Assembly: GCA_023078685.1 (NCBI GenBank)
Contig: JALGAS010000002.1
Span: 1 to 64,000 of the forward strand
DNA from: Neopestalotiopsis rosae
Taxonomy: Eukaryota; Ascomycota; Sordariomycetes; Amphisphaeriales; Sporocadaceae
DNA: 64,000 nt
Reading direction: 5' to 3'
The position numbers were made by a program, and so were the translations under genes. Shown piece after piece: positions 20,081-33,300 of the stretch (positions are counted from its first letter, which is position 1; every line of letters starts with the position of its first letter). The notes below the pieces were generated by a model that searched no databases, was not told the origin of the DNA, and was given only the letters and a program-made list of their open reading frames with translations.

Positions 20081-23000
20081 ATGGCCAACCATCAAGCCCG
20101 TATGTCCATGTACTCGGTGGCTTCCGACTCTGCCAGTGGACATCGAGGACCTGGACAGCAGGCATCGCAAGTGTCGACGACAACATTGTTGAACGGAACT
20201 CATAATATTTACCTGTCGTCTCAGCCATACCAGCTCGATGCTGCGACGAGTATAGTCGTCAACACTTGGTTGACTGCGGCTCAGATTGGACCTGACGGGA
20301 GGACAGGTGGTACTGTCGATGCTAGCTTGGCTGCTCGTGCCTGGGAACACGCACGACGTCGTGCAGAAGATGGTTGCATTGTTCTGAGGTTTGTTTACTT
20401 TCATCAAGAATGTTTTGGAAATGGACTAACATGATGTAGCTCTCTGCACACATCGACGCCTTCTGTTCTGGGACCGTTCCTCCAAACACTGCCTCTATCC
20501 ATTCCGTCGTCCCTGTTTACAGCTCTCGAAGCAATCAGACCATTTATTCACTGCGTCACTCCGTACAACCCGTCCACGCCTCTCCAGGCTGCTCTCGGTG
20601 TCACCTTGACTCTCAACCTTGCGGGCAACTTGACCGCTACCACGGTTGCACTGTCTCAGGGCGGAATTGACACATCAAAGGGTCTCTTGAACATTCCTGC
20701 GGAAGCTGGATACCGAGCTTTTGACGTTTTCTACTATCTGCTTACCTCGGCTTCCACGCCAGCTGAACGCGAGTTCCTCGGCCTCAAGCCAGCCGGGAGC
20801 TACTCTCTGCTCGCCAAGTCTGGCACCTATGACCCGCCATCATATCTGCCAACCGCCGACGATGCGGCTGCTGCCGATGACTTTAGGGCCGCTCTCAAGG
20901 AGATTGGCATCAAGGGCTCCGCGCACCGCAACTTCATCTCCACTCTTGCCGGTCTGCTCAAGCTTGGTAACACAATCGACTACAGCGTGGATGGAGATCT
21001 CCTGGACGACATTTGCGAAGACGTTGGTGGACTACTCGGACTAGACCCCGAGGTACTGGCACGTCAGTGCAGTACCGAAGATAGGCAGACTCTGATCGGA
21101 GGTCTCTACGAGGCCTTGGTTGACTGGGTTATTTCCAGGGCAAACGAAGCCATTGCCATTCAGCTTTCACAGACGCGGGATGGCGCAGATTCCCTTGATG
21201 GCCATGATTCTGGCAGTGATACCGTCTGCATCACGGTTGTTGAAATCCCGGACCCTACCCTTGGCAAAGCCGTTGCCATGCGTGGGGTTTTCGACGACAC
21301 GACTGGCATCAACGCCGAGATGAAGGAAGACGGCGTCGAGGTGATTGCGGCGGGCAGCTCTGTTTTGCGAGAGATGCAGAATGCCGTGGCTGAAGTTGGG
21401 CCAGAACTTGGTATCATGACTGGACCCGCTGGCCGCGACAGGCAGCATGAGCTCGAAAAGAGAGAGGTTGTGCTGGAAAAGGTTGGCCTCGCCGGCGACG
21501 ACGATGGTTTCCTGAAGAAACTCCTCTTCCCTGTAGCAGGAGCAGGCATCAACCTTGGCCGCGCTGGGCGATTTGACCTTTCTTCCGTGCTTGCCAGCAG
21601 TCGTGCCTGGTATCACCTTTCCATCCACCCAACTGACGACACACCTGCCAGTTTGGCAGCACTACCATCAATCACTTCTGCGTGGTCTGCAGGCACCGTC
21701 TCGCGCCAGCTCCGAGCTTGGAGGCTACCCGAATGGGCAAACCGCCGAAACAAGAATCTCGACTTTACGGCCGACTTTGATCTTGAAGAGTTTATTACTC
21801 GTTTTGCTCCGTTGGGCTGCCGTGACGGCCGTGAGGGCATCGAGACATGGATCCTTGAAAGAGGCTGGAGCAATGGCGAGGTGGTTGTTGGACGCGAACG
21901 CGTTTGGACGCGCGAATCCGCGTGGTGGGAAGCCGAGAGCATGCTTGACATGAAGCCCGGCGACATGCCGATGGGATCCAGCATGATGCTTCCTACTGGA
22001 GTACTCGAGACCGGCTACTCCAACACTGGCAGCGGCTACTTTGCTGGTGGCGGTCCATTCATGGATCAACACTCCAACATGAGCAATGACCAAATGGCGC
22101 ACTCTCGCAACCAAAGTCAAATCACTTTGGCGCAGCAAGGTCTCGCTGCGCCATCCATTGCTCCTAGTGCCATGCGAAATCTGAGCTCGGGTGACTACGG
22201 TCTGGGCAACAAGGGAGACAACCACCGTGACCAGATCTACTACACCAGTGGTGGTGATTTCGGCAACAATCTCGATCCGGACCTGGCTCAAGGAAAGCAT
22301 GTCGAAACCGAGAGCGTGACCTTTGGCCGAAGAGCTTGGGTCATCTTCGTTTGGGCATTGACCTTTTGGATCCCGTCGCCTCTTCTCAAGTATGTTGGCC
22401 GCATGAAGCGACCCGACGTTCGTATGGCCTGGCGTGAAAAGGTGGTTCTCGTGTTCCTGATTGCCCTGGCCAACGCCATCATCATCTTCTGGATTATCTG
22501 GTTCGGTCAACTGCTGTGTCCCAACTCGGACAAGGCCTGGGACCGCGACGAAGTTGCCACTCACATGGGTTCTGCGGATTTCTGGGTCAGCATTCATGGA
22601 AAAGTCTATGATATCTCGAAGTTCTACAAGCTGCAACACAGTGACACGGATATTGAGACAAGTTCAAGCAACATGGAACAGTTTGCTGGTCTGGATCTCT
22701 CCGAGTACTTTGTCGCACCTTTGCCGCTTACTTGTCCCGGACTTGGCATTGACAGGACCACCTACCTCAAGCAGAACAGCACACCCGAGTTGACTGAAGG
22801 TATTCATTATTCTGGCTACCTTCAAGCCGACACTACCTCGAAGCTCTCTTCGGATACCTGGTACAGCGACTACTTTGAGCCACGAATCAAGGAGTACTAC
22901 CACGGTGACCTCGTCTGGGACAAGTCTGATGTGGAATCGGATGGTGCTGACAATAGTCACATGTGGGTCATTTACGATGGCGGCATCTATGACTTGACCG

Positions 23001-25559
23001 ACTACTTTGTCACCATCAAGTATTATACCGACACTGGCCACAACTTTTTGGACACCACTCTTGTAAACGCCGTCAAGGAGAACCCCGGCCAGGATATCAC
23101 TTCCACCTGGAACGAACACATCACCAGTGTCAAGACCAATGCCACGGCTTATGCCACTGCCATGAACAGTCTCAACTGCATCAAGAACACCTTTTATGTT
23201 GGTATTCCTGATTTCCGGTACTCTGCTCGCTGCCAGGTCAACAACTACCTGCTTCTGGCTTTTACCATTATCCTGTGTGCCGTCATTCTGCTCAAGTTCG
23301 TCTCGGCGCTGCAATTCGGTTCCAAGCGTCGGCCATCTCCCCAGGACAAGTTTGTCATTTGCCAAGTGCCTGCCTACACTGAAGACGAGGATTCGCTAAG
23401 AAACGCTCTCGATTCCCTGACGGCTCTGCAATATGACAACAAGAGGAAGCTCATTTGCGTCATTTGCGATGGTGTCATTATTGGAAAGGGTAACGACCGT
23501 CCCACACCCAAGATTGTCCTGGATATTCTGGGTGTTGACCCCAAGGTTGATCCTCCTGCCCTGCCATTCAAGTCGGTCGGAGCTGGCAACGAGCAGCTCA
23601 ACTACGGAAAGGTCTACTCTGGTCTCTACGAGTTTGAAGGCAATGTCGTCCCCTACCTGGTGATCGTCAAGGTTGGCAAGGAGTCTGAACAGACTAAGGC
23701 TAAGCCCGGCAACCGTGGAAAGCGTGATTCTCAAATTCTCTTGATGAGCTTCCTTAACCGTGTCCACCACCGCTCTCCCATGAACCCCTTGGAGTTGGAA
23801 ATCTTCCACCAGATCAACAACATCATTGGTGTGGATCCCGAGCTCTACGAATATCTTCTCATGGTTGATGCCGATACATCTGTTCGCGAGGATTCCCTCA
23901 ACAGATTGGTTGCCGCTTGTGCCAACAACTCCAAGATTGCCGGTATCTGCGGTGAGACTGCTTTGCAAAACGAGGAGAGATCCTGGTGGAGTATGATTCA
24001 AGTCTACGAATACTTCATTTCCCACCATCTCGCAAAGGCTTTCGAGTCCCTCTTTGGCAGTGTTACTTGTCTTCCTGGTTGGTAAGTAAATGAGATTTTG
24101 GCATTCAAACTGTAACGCAAATGCTAACAAGTCACAGTTTCTCCATGTACCGTCTGCGCACTGCCGACAAGGGCAAGCCGCTGCTGATTGCCGATGGCGT
24201 TATTCGCGAGTATAGTGTCTGCAACGTTGATACTCTGCACAAGAAGAATCTCTTGTCTCTCGGAGAAGATCGTTACCTCACCACGCTCATGACGAAGTAC
24301 TTCCCTTACATGTCCTACAAGTTCATTGCCGACGCGTACTGTCAGACGGCAGCACCTGAAGAATGGGCTGTCCTGCTTTCCCAAAGACGACGATGGATCA
24401 ACTCCACCATTCACAACTTGGTTGAATTGATGATGCTCAAGGACATGTGCGGATTCTGCTGTTTCTCGATGCGTTTCGTCGTTTTCATCGATCTCACCGG
24501 TACCATTATTCTGCCTGCAACCACCATCTATCTCGCGTACCTGATTTACCGTGTGGCCACAAACACTGGACAATTCCCAATGATTTCCATCATCATGTTG
24601 GCTGCAGTGTACGGTCTGCAAGCAATCATCTTTATCCTCAAGCGACAGTGGCAGCACATTGGTTGGATGATTATTTACATCATTGCCTTCCCCATCTACT
24701 CCTTTGTTCTCCCGATCTACTCGTTCTGGAAGCAAGACGATTTCTCCTGGGGTAACACACGTATCGTCATTGGAGAAAAGGGTAGCAAGTACGTTTTCCC
24801 GTCTTTCCAAGTTATTTGAATGTTCATTGCTAACAAACATCTAGACAAGTTGTTGCTGTGGACGGTGAAACGTTTGACCCGCGCTCTATCCCTCTCCAAC
24901 GCTGGGACGATTACGCAGCTCTCAACAACCTCCCTGGGCGCCGTGGTAACTACTCTGAAAAGGCTGAAGTTCAGCCGTTTGATGACGCTTATGAAATGGA
25001 CGACATGAAGTCCGTCTACAGCTCGGTCCGTCAGCAGTCGGTTCTTCACGGCCTCCAAGGCAACCGCTCCACCTTTATGCCACCTACAGCTCAGTCACCG
25101 GGTCACGGCTCCATGACAAGAAACTCTGCCTACATGCCATACTCGGACGGCCCCATCAACCGCCAGTCCACGGCTTCCTTTGGTGACGTTCAGCGCATGA
25201 ATAGCCCGTACCAGGACAGGCCCAGCATGTCCAACCTGCGCAGCGTGGCCAACATCTCGCCTTCCCGTGATATGCACCGCCAGTCCCAGGTCACTCTTGG
25301 ATACGGCGGCGGATCTCGACTCGGACAAGGCGCGGGTCACCAGAGCCAGAGTTCGTTCGACTTCCAGCGCGGTCACCTTGGTCCTGATGACGCCATGATT
25401 GTCGATGCCATTCAAGCTACCCTTCGCGAGGTGGATCTCGACACGGTCACCAAGAAGCAAGTCCGCGCTCTCGTCGAGCAGCGCCTGCAGACGGAGCTCA
25501 CTGGTGAGAGGAGAACGTTCATGGACAGACAAATCGACAACGAGCTGGCCAACATGTAA
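20081..25559 (+). CDS. csmB: Class VII chitin synthase with degenerate myosin motor-like domain
   Basis: Four exons (20081-20388, 20440-24081, 24138-24788, 24845-25559) encode 1771 aa; introns are 51, 56 and 56 bp with GTTTGT, GTAAGT and GTACGT donors and CTAAC branch sites, and all phases fit. The N-terminal region is related to the class V motor domain but shorter, and no P-loop GxxxxGK[TS] is present, which is the known distinction of class VII. A cytochrome b5-like segment ([11 protein letters not shown]) lies near residue 816. The catalytic core has [12 protein letters not shown] (about 1076), the VDADTS metal site (about 1245), GCFSMYR rebuilt across intron 2, and QRRRW (about 1400). 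A DEK_C-like domain ends it. It acts in wall synthesis at hyphal tips and usually works with the class V enzyme next door. Confidence 0.96.
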
Positions 25560-26289
25560 AAAGAAAAATCTGCTCATCTAATTAAGCATTGTAAGTAGCC
25601 GGCTTGTGAGACATTTTGTCCATGTCGTGCAGTGTTTGAAAAGAAGTTCATTATTCTGATCGGCACGAAAACTTTGGGTATCAAGGCGTTCATAGAGGAT
25701 CAGTTTGGGGGGCTCATCAATTAGCATCGGGTGTGTAAGGAATTTTTTCAATGATTCTTTTTGGAAAGCAAAGCATAATCGGGATTGATGTAATCGGAAA
25801 CATCTTAAATTACGATCCTTTGGATATTATAGCATTTTATCACAGCATAAGTAATACATATTGTGACTTTGTCATTTCTCGGCTCTCAAAGCAGATGTGA
25901 AGTTTTCAATGTAAATTCAAAACATGTTACATTTTTTGGACATGATTTGAGAATTTCATGATTGATTCTTAGTGTTCTTGCATTCGCATGGCAAATTGCA
26001 AACATCATTACATATTCGGACAAGACCTGTATTGGCGTTTATGACCTTGTTCTTGTCGCTATTCTAATTTGCCGAATAGAACAGATGGAATACTGCGTTT
26101 TCTACCTTCACATATCATAACATACACCTGCCACAGAATGTGTCACCAAACCCGTCTCGACATCAAAAGTTCTCGCATGTCTACAAGAAGCGCCACCATC
26201 TAGAGACATGCGAGGAGGACAGAGTGAAAGAAGATGTAATCTTGATAAATGGTTGCTAGTCTTGCTCTAATCACAATGAGCCTTCAAAA
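25560..26289. other. Intergenic between two convergent genes
   Basis: About 730 bp of AT-rich sequence lies between the stop codons of the class VII chitin synthase and the minus-strand kinase gene. It should hold both 3' UTRs. No reading frame or repeat of note was seen. Confidence 0.5.
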
Positions 26290-27666
26290 TCATTCTATTT
26301 TACCAACTCCCTTTAGTCGAAGGTACACATCGGTTCCCCAGCCGTGCAAGCTTTGCACAGCGATTCCACCGCCGAAATATTCGGCATATGCTCTGCTCAG
26401 GGGCAATCCATACCCTAATCCTGCGATCGAACTTCCGCCACTGTTGGCATTGGAAATGACGCTCAAGGCATCACCCGGATTTGCGCCTGCAGGAGAATCC
26501 TCCTCGGAAAAGGTTGTAAAGCTGTAGCTCCACACGTTGGGCAGTACCTCGGGAGAGATGCCGCCGCCGCGGTCACGAATGCGAATCGTCACACCAGGAG
26601 CATTGTCATCCAAGGGCTTGATGGCCTCGCTACGGAAAGCCCCCTTGTTCTCGGCCGGAGGATCAAGCTTGACCTTTGGAGGTCCAGCATCCGGTGGCTC
26701 CGGAGCAATAGTGATGACAACAGGTTCCTTGCTGTTGCGGCCCTCGATTGTCGCACGGAACGCGTTTTTAAGAAGCTCAGTCAGAATGTATTCGAGGTGC
26801 ATGGGGACGTAGGCGAAAGCAGTATCCAGTTCACCATCCACAATCCACTTTGGGCGAATGCCATACTTGTATTCGCAAATCTCGGCAACCCAGTTTGCAC
26901 ACGAGTCAACAACTTCAGCAGGACACAAGGCCGTATCAATGACACCAATAAAGCTGGGGTGTTCGGGACAGGGCGTAGGGCTTGCAGCAGGGTCAAAATG
27001 TACAGCACTAGAGTAGTGCAACGCAATGTGTTGTTCGGCAATAAGTCGCGTGCCAATACGAGCACGAAGATGTTCGTCAAGAAATCGTGTCACCTCAGCA
27101 GGTGAAATGTAACGGCGGCACTCGAGAAAGCCTTTGGCGAGAATCGGAATGGTATCCTGGTGAGTGTGCACCAGCTCGGCTAGAACTGAGGTAAACTGTA
27201 TCTCGCCCTCAACATTGGATATGGTGCGATGTTTCCACGGCAATAAGGTCGACAAGGAATGTAGGTAGTTGTTGTAAATTTTACTGATATTCGGGTTAGA
27301 CACCACGATAAATGGGAGGTTCCGTAAAGCCTGAATACGATGGGCAAGTCGAATGGGCAGCAGGCTCAGAGTGAAATTGGCTGATGAGAAGAGCGACTGG
27401 GCTGCCAGCGGAGGCCTGCCGTGTTTGACGAGGTCTGCCAAGCTCAAAGAGTGCTGGTGTTGGTTGCTCAGATTCGCGACATCGGAATCGGTGACGGTCG
27501 CTGTGCTCGGAGGCTGCGACCACTTTTTATCGGAAAGCGAGAGGTCGGGCGCAGAGGTTGAGGATAAACGGCGTAGTCGGTCAAAAGGCGACGCAAGGGC
27601 AGCTGGATGTCGTATCGATCCGGCCCTGGGCACAATTCGCCCCAATGGCCTTCTGAGAAGAATCAT
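26290..27666 (-). CDS. Mitochondrial pyruvate/branched-chain dehydrogenase kinase (PDHK/BCKDK family)
   Basis: A single exon encodes 458 aa. The first true ATG is at 27666 and begins MILLRRPLGR, an Arg-rich, acid-poor presequence to about residue 45, as for a matrix protein. The N-terminal four-helix part carries GFLECRRY, matching the conserved region before the allosteric domain. The GHKL ATPase fold follows: N-box ELLKNAFRA (about 294), G1 box DRGGGI (about 363) and GYGLPLSRAY (about 412). Family members phosphorylate the E1-alpha subunit of pyruvate or branched-chain 2-oxoacid dehydrogenase and switch it off. Yeast has two (PKP1, PKP2); I cannot say which is the orthologue. A stretch rich in Pro, Gly and Asp between the N-box and the G1 box looks like a fungal insertion. 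Confidence 0.92.
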   Translation of the reverse strand: MILLRRPLGRIVPRAGSIRHPAALASPFDRLRRLSSTSAPDLSLSDKKWSQPPSTATVTDSDVANLSNQHQHSLSLADLVKHGRPPLAAQSLFSSANFTLSLLPIRLAHRIQALRNLPFIVVSNPNISKIYNNYLHSLSTLLPWKHRTISNVEGEIQFTSVLAELVHTHQDTIPILAKGFLECRRYISPAEVTRFLDEHLRARIGTRLIAEQHIALHYSSAVHFDPAASPTPCPEHPSFIGVIDTALCPAEVVDSCANWVAEICEYKYGIRPKWIVDGELDTAFAYVPMHLEYILTELLKNAFRATIEGRNSKEPVVITIAPEPPDAGPPKVKLDPPAENKGAFRSEAIKPLDDNAPGVTIRIRDRGGGISPEVLPNVWSYSFTTFSEEDSPAGANPGDALSVISNANSGGSSIAGLGYGLPLSRAYAEYFGGGIAVQSLHGWGTDVYLRLKGVGKIE

Positions 27667-28844
27667 GGTGGCATGGTGTGGTGAACTCAAACGGCAGCTG
27701 TTGTTCTGTCGTCGGCACGGTCAGCGGTGTAGAAGTAATAAATTGGGGGAATTGTCATGCCACCCTTGCGTCCAATGCAATAATCTAGGCGTTGCTGATG
27801 TGATGTCACGCGCCATTGGATCCCGGACCCCCATGATAAGCTTATCGTGCATCAGACAATGCCTTGATATGCCGATCCCAACCGAGAACGACCAATACCT
27901 CAGATGTATGTTTGTAATCCATGATTGTGCAAGTAGATATACTTGGCTTTTGAATCTGTAGTTATGGATTGTTTCCGATCTGCAGTAATTTGTGGTGCAA
28001 TTTCGATATAGTTGGTCAAATTGCTTGATCCCACTGCGAGTAAACGGTGCAGTCATGCATGCATTATTACAAGAATTGTGAGCTTACTGCCCGCCGACAC
28101 TAGCAACATCCTCACACTTTGTGCAATATCAGGTGCACATCTTCCAGTGTGTTTGATTTCTCAATACTGCCAACATGGTATACTTGACTCTGCCAAGCCG
28201 TTGCCCCGTGTGTGATGGTCAACGCCGTCGTCGAATAGTTACCATGTAGAGGTGTATGGATATGGGCCCATCAAGGTGGTCGAGGGATAGCAAAGCTATG
28301 GAATCTGGGGTCAAGCTTGCGGTTTACTCCACCATGCCTCGAGACAAAGAGATTTAAAGATCATATTGGATACAAATAGTGACAACCAAACATGCTGTTT
28401 CAGCATTCTGTGATTGTTGAGGGGAGGCTTCGGTTAATGATTTGCCTAGTATGAATGATGGCGAGATCGCCATTGCAGGGCGCAGCGTGGTACACAGATG
28501 GCGCGGTCCTGTGGAGAGAAGGATATATGGCGAGTATGTTGCAGTCCTCGCGAAGATTACCGGCAAGGAAGAATCACGATCACTTTTGTTGCTCCCTGTC
28601 GGCGATCAGTGAAACCTGGATTATGCAAACTTATGGAGTGGCCTTTGGAAACATTTTATGGTCATTCGCATTCCGATCGTACAGTGGGGTATTCCAAAGA
28701 TATCCAGCTGGCTACAAGCGTCTTATGGTAGTCGCTCGTCCATGCTATCTCGCCCAAATGTCATGTATCATGTCTTGCATACTCGCTTCCAGAATGATGG
28801 ACGTGTTGTGATCGGTATGATTAACTATGGATTACTCGAGTCTT
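27667..28844. other. Intergenic, no gene seen
   Basis: The stretch holds the kinase promoter on one side and the 3' region of the small inhibitor gene on the other. Frames at 28455-28811 and neighbours lack domains and splice continuity. No tRNA-like cloverleaf was noticed. Confidence 0.45.
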
Positions 28845-29254
28845 CTATTGAGTCTTCATCTCCTGGTCGGCCTCCACAGCCTTGACGTGCTCGTGGCTCT
28901 CGAGAGTCTGCACAGAGTCCTTGGGGAACTCGACACTACGCGTACATGGTCAGAAAGATGGACATAGAGATTGCTCAAGGCCCCAGAATTGTCAAGGGAG
29001 GAAACCTACGCGAAGCCCTTGATCAGGTTGTACTCGTGTGTGATCTTGCCGCCCTGGTCCTTGGCGTGCTGCTTGGCGGCAGCAATCTGCTCAGGGGAAG
29101 CATCGTCCTTGCAGGTAACCTATACAGAAGAAGGGGGAGTCAGTTTGTGCAACTAGCTTCGTATGGACGGCGCGGCTTTGTGAGGACCGGCGTTGATGCT
29201 AGGCGGGGCCAGAACCGAGTCCGCGAGGGGAGCACGTACAATGTAGCTAGGCAT
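28845..29254 (-). CDS. PBI2: Small I9-family proteinase inhibitor (proteinase B inhibitor PBI2-like)
   Basis: Three exons (29240-29254, 29010-29119, 28845-28935) join to 71 aa; introns are 120 bp (GTACGT...TAG) and 74 bp (GTAGGT...TAG). The first exon is only 15 bases and encodes MPSYI. The spliced protein contains TCKDDASPEQIAAAK, GGKITHEYNLIKGFA and LESHEHVKAVEAD, the conserved path of the inhibitor I9 fold that also serves as the propeptide of subtilisins. Yeast Pbi2 (75 aa) binds vacuolar proteinase B in the cytosol or vacuole and supports vacuole fusion together with thioredoxin. No signal peptide is present, in line with that family. The gene is too short and too split to appear as one reading frame. 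Confidence 0.93.
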
Positions 29255-30341
29255 TTTGGATGGTGTTGTGTGAATGAGACGTTTAGGCGGTCTTATTTGT
29301 CGTTGTTGAAGTTTACGGGTATGTCTAAGCAAACTGAACTGTCTGGGTAGTAATGGGTAATGTTTACAAAGCTGAAGACCAAGCGCGGGCATGGAGATGG
29401 TTAAGTACCCTACGGAAGGGGGCCTGGAATCCAAGGTAGGATGGCACAGGACTTTATGGAGCCCGTCCACCTCCGCCCGAATTCACTTCCATCTAACCAT
29501 ACAAGTTCCGTCTCATGTAACGATACGCCGTGCTTCTTAGTTGAAAGCATACGTCATGTCCTTGAATGGCTGCCCCTCCCTCCACACCTCTGTGCTGTTC
29601 TTACCTGGAGGGAGTCACACCAGATGCAAACGCGGCTCCAGCGTCCAAGCCACTGACACGACAGCAAAAGGTGCCCACACACTCACTTCACTGCAGCTGC
29701 CAAGTCAGAGTGAACTCCGATGGCAGTGTGGCTGTATCCCGCTTGGAAGCTGAGCCGATGTGCCAAGTTTCCGACTCCCCGTAACACGCCTGGAGTAAAG
29801 AGTCACCCGGACAATTGCGTACATGCAATTGAGAGTCCGGGTTAGCCAGCAACGAGTTCATTGAGCGTACTAATCGCCCCATCTTGCATGTCCTTTCATT
29901 CAAACCAATCAAAGCGCCAAGACACGGTCGAAATCGATGGATCAGTGCCGCAGACAAGGTTACAAGCTTTTGAGATCCAGAGATAGGAGTGAAATCAAGG
30001 GTAACTGATGCAGTTTCGAGGCGGCCATAGGCACAAGTGATACGGAGGTACTCGTGATAGCCCCGCCTTCGTCATGCCACGACCAAGCAACATTGAAGCA
30101 ACCCCGCAGCAGCAAGCCCCTCGTCAGAGTGCGTTAGGCGCGGAATCCCAGGCTACTGTGGCGCGACGGGTCCGATAGACTATCAGTGCTATCGATTAGA
30201 TAAGCCTAGCTCAATCAGTGCAGGGTCCCAAAAAAAATTATCTGTAAGCGATTTGACTTGAACTGGGCGAAACGCTTGTCGTTGTCTCTGCATTGTGTTT
30301 GTCAATGGTAATTGCGCATTTCGCAATTCACGTCTGCCACC
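29255..30341. other. Divergent intergenic region between the inhibitor gene and BMS1
   Basis: About 1.1 kb separates two divergent start codons. Short frames only. A poly-A stretch close to an AATTA near 30228-30240 lies about 105 bp before the BMS1 ATG. Nothing else stands out. Confidence 0.45.
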
Positions 30342-33300
30342 ATGGACGCGCAATCGCACAAGCCTCATCGCAAGGCCAAAGAAAAGAAGCAACATTCGGG
30401 CGAACGTAACCCAAAGGCTTTCGCCTTTTCCAATCCCGGAAAACTTGCCAGACAAGCCGCCAGATCTGGCGACATCAAGGAAAAGCGCCTTCATGTGCCT
30501 CTTGTCGATCGTCTCCCCGAGGAGGCTCCTCCGCGCCTCGTCACCATCGTTGGTCCTCCTGGAGTCGGCAAAACTACCCTTCTCAAGTCCTTGATCCGTC
30601 GATATGCGAAAGAAACTCTCTCCGAGCCGCAAGGCCCCATTACCGTCGTCACGTCCAAGAAGCAGCGACTCACATTCGTCGAATGTCCGAACGAGCTCGA
30701 GGCAATGGTCGACATGGCCAAGGTTGCAGATATTGTGTTGCTCATGATTGATGGAAACTTTGGCTTCGAGATGGAGACCATGGAATTCCTCAATGTCTTA
30801 TCGGCGACGGGTATGCCCGGTAACATTTTTGGAGTCTTGACGCATCTTGACCTTTTCAGGAAGCCGCAAGCTCTGAAAGATGCCAAGAAGCGCCTCAAGC
30901 ATCGACTCTGGCGCGAATTATACCAAGGCGCGCACCTGTTCTACCTGTCTGGTGTCATCAACGGACGTTACCCCGATCGAGAAATCCACAACTTGTCTCG
31001 TTTCCTCTCCGTCATGAAGAACCCTCGACCCTTAATCTGGAGAAACTCCCACCCCTACACCATTATTGACAGCTTCCGCGACGTGACGCATCCGAACCAA
31101 ATCGAGGCGGATGAAAAGTGCGACAGAACGATTGCCCTGTCTGGTTACTTACGTGGTACCAACTTTTCCGCCGAGAGTCAGCGAGTGCATATTCCAGGTC
31201 TCGGTGACTTTAACGTCAAGACTGTCGAGACTCTTCCCGATCCATGTCCGACTCCTCAAATGGAACAGGCAGTGGCCAAAGCGACTGGCAAGCCTGCGAG
31301 GCGGCGACTCGACGAAAAGGAAAAGAAGCTGCACGCTCCCATGTCTGACCGAAGTGGATTAAAGATTGACGGTGATGCCATCTGGATCACCCGAGACAAG
31401 GGCTTCACATTTGACAAGGATGCGGCCGATGGTGAGCGTGGCGAAGGAGAGGAGCTCATTATCGGACTCCAGGGTGAGCGCCGATTGCTAGGTCAGACAG
31501 AGGACGGCATGCAGCTGTTCCGCGGAGGCGAGAAAATCACTGCCGTGCCAGAAGAAGAAGATACTGGCAGGAAAACACAAAGAACTGCCAGGTTTGCTGA
31601 AAGGGAGGACGACGAAGATGTCCCCGATGATGAGGGATTCGTGAGTGGAGACGACGATGAAGCCAATTCGGAGGAGGATGAATTCGACGAAGGCAAGCTG
31701 GGCAAAATGTTCCGCCAGGATACCGACAAAAATGGCGATGAGGACGAGGTCGCTTTTGCAGACAGCGATTCCGATCTCGGCTCACTGTCCGGGGATGAAG
31801 ATGCCGAGGGATCAGATTCGGAGGACGAGTTTGACGACGATGACGAAGAAGCGGCTGCCTTGCGCTGGAAAGAGAACATGACAGAGAGGGCGCAAAAGTT
31901 GCACGGTGGCCGTCGCTCTTACCGCACCGGCGACCTCGCTCGGATGATGTATGATGAGTCAATCACTGCCGAAGAAGTCCTGAAGAGATGGAAGGGCGAA
32001 GTCGAAGCCGAGGATGAGGAAGACATTGAGGCCGAGTCTGATGATGACGAGTTCTTCAAAAAGACCAAGCAGGAAAACGATGACGCTACTGCCGATGATC
32101 GATCAGTGCCAGCGTACGATTATGAAAAGCTTTCCGCGAAATGGTCAGTTTCTGACAATGTAGAGCTCCTCCGTCAACGCTTCACCACGGCAACCCTGAA
32201 TGATGGTGATAGAGACGACGACGAGTTTTCTGGCTTTGATGAAGACGATGAGGGCGATGGAGAGTTTGAAGATCTTGAGACTGGAGAGAAGCATGGCGGC
32301 GCCCCCGAAGCTCCGCCCGCAGAGAGTCTAGAGGATGAACGTGCCAAGAATGCTCGCCGCAAGGAAGAACTCAAGTTGCGCTTCGAAGAGGAAGACAGAG
32401 AAGGTTTCGCCAATGACAAGGCAAATGCCCGCAGGGAAGCTGGCAACAATGCGGATGAGTTTGGTGAAGATGAGTGGTATGATGCCCAAAAAGCATTGAT
32501 TCAGGTAAGTTGCAAGCCATTCCTTTCTTTTCGACTATACTAACACTCTCAGAAACAACTCGACATTAACCGCTCCGAATTTGATGCTCTTGATGAGAGA
32601 CAGCGAGCTGCCGTCGAAGGTTTCAAGGCTGGCAAATATGCCAAGCTCGTCATTGAAGGTGTCCCTGCCGAATTTGTGCAAAACTTCAATGCAAGCCTAC
32701 CAATCATTGTCGGTGGTCTGGCGGCAACCGAAGACAGATTTGGTTTTGTCCAGGTCAGAATCAAGCGCCACAGATGGCACAAGAAGATCTTGAAGACAAA
32801 TGACCCCTTGATCTTCTCCTTGGGCTGGAGACGATTCCAGACAATGCCCATTTACAGCATATCAGACTCGAGAACGAGGAACCGCATGCTGAAGTACACG
32901 CCAGAGCACATGCATTGTTTTGCAACGGTCTATGCTCCACTGATTGCTCCAAACACTGGTTTCGTCTGCTTCAACTCGTTTGACCCGGCAAACCCAGGCT
33001 TCCGCATTGCCGCCACCGGCACCGTCCTCAGCGTGGATGAGTCTACCGAGATTGTCAAGAAACTCAAATTGACGGGTGTGCCTGCCAAGGTCTACAAGAA
33101 CACTGCCTTTATTAAGGACATGTTCAACTCTTCGCTTGAAATTGCCAAGTTTGAAGGCGCTGCCATCAAGACAGTCAGTGGTATCAGAGGTCAAATCAAG
33201 CGAGCTCTCAGCAAGCCCGAAGGCCATTTCCGAGCCACGTTCGAGGACAAGATTCTAATGAGCGACATTGTCTTTTTGCGTGCCTGGTTCCCCATCAAGC

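Noticed and set aside
21725..22639. 304-codon minus-strand frame, with similar ones at 22664-23365 and 23396-24130
   Set aside because: They are antisense to the class VII chitin synthase coding exon.
27353..27961. 202-codon plus-strand frame
   Set aside because: It is mostly antisense to the mitochondrial kinase gene; its openness mirrors that gene's codon structure.
29780..29850. Short inverted words around GCGTACATGCAATT and GGACAATTGCGTACATG-like sequence, considered as a possible tRNA or hairpin RNA
   Set aside because: No tRNA A or B box and no cloverleaf; only a weak local palindrome.
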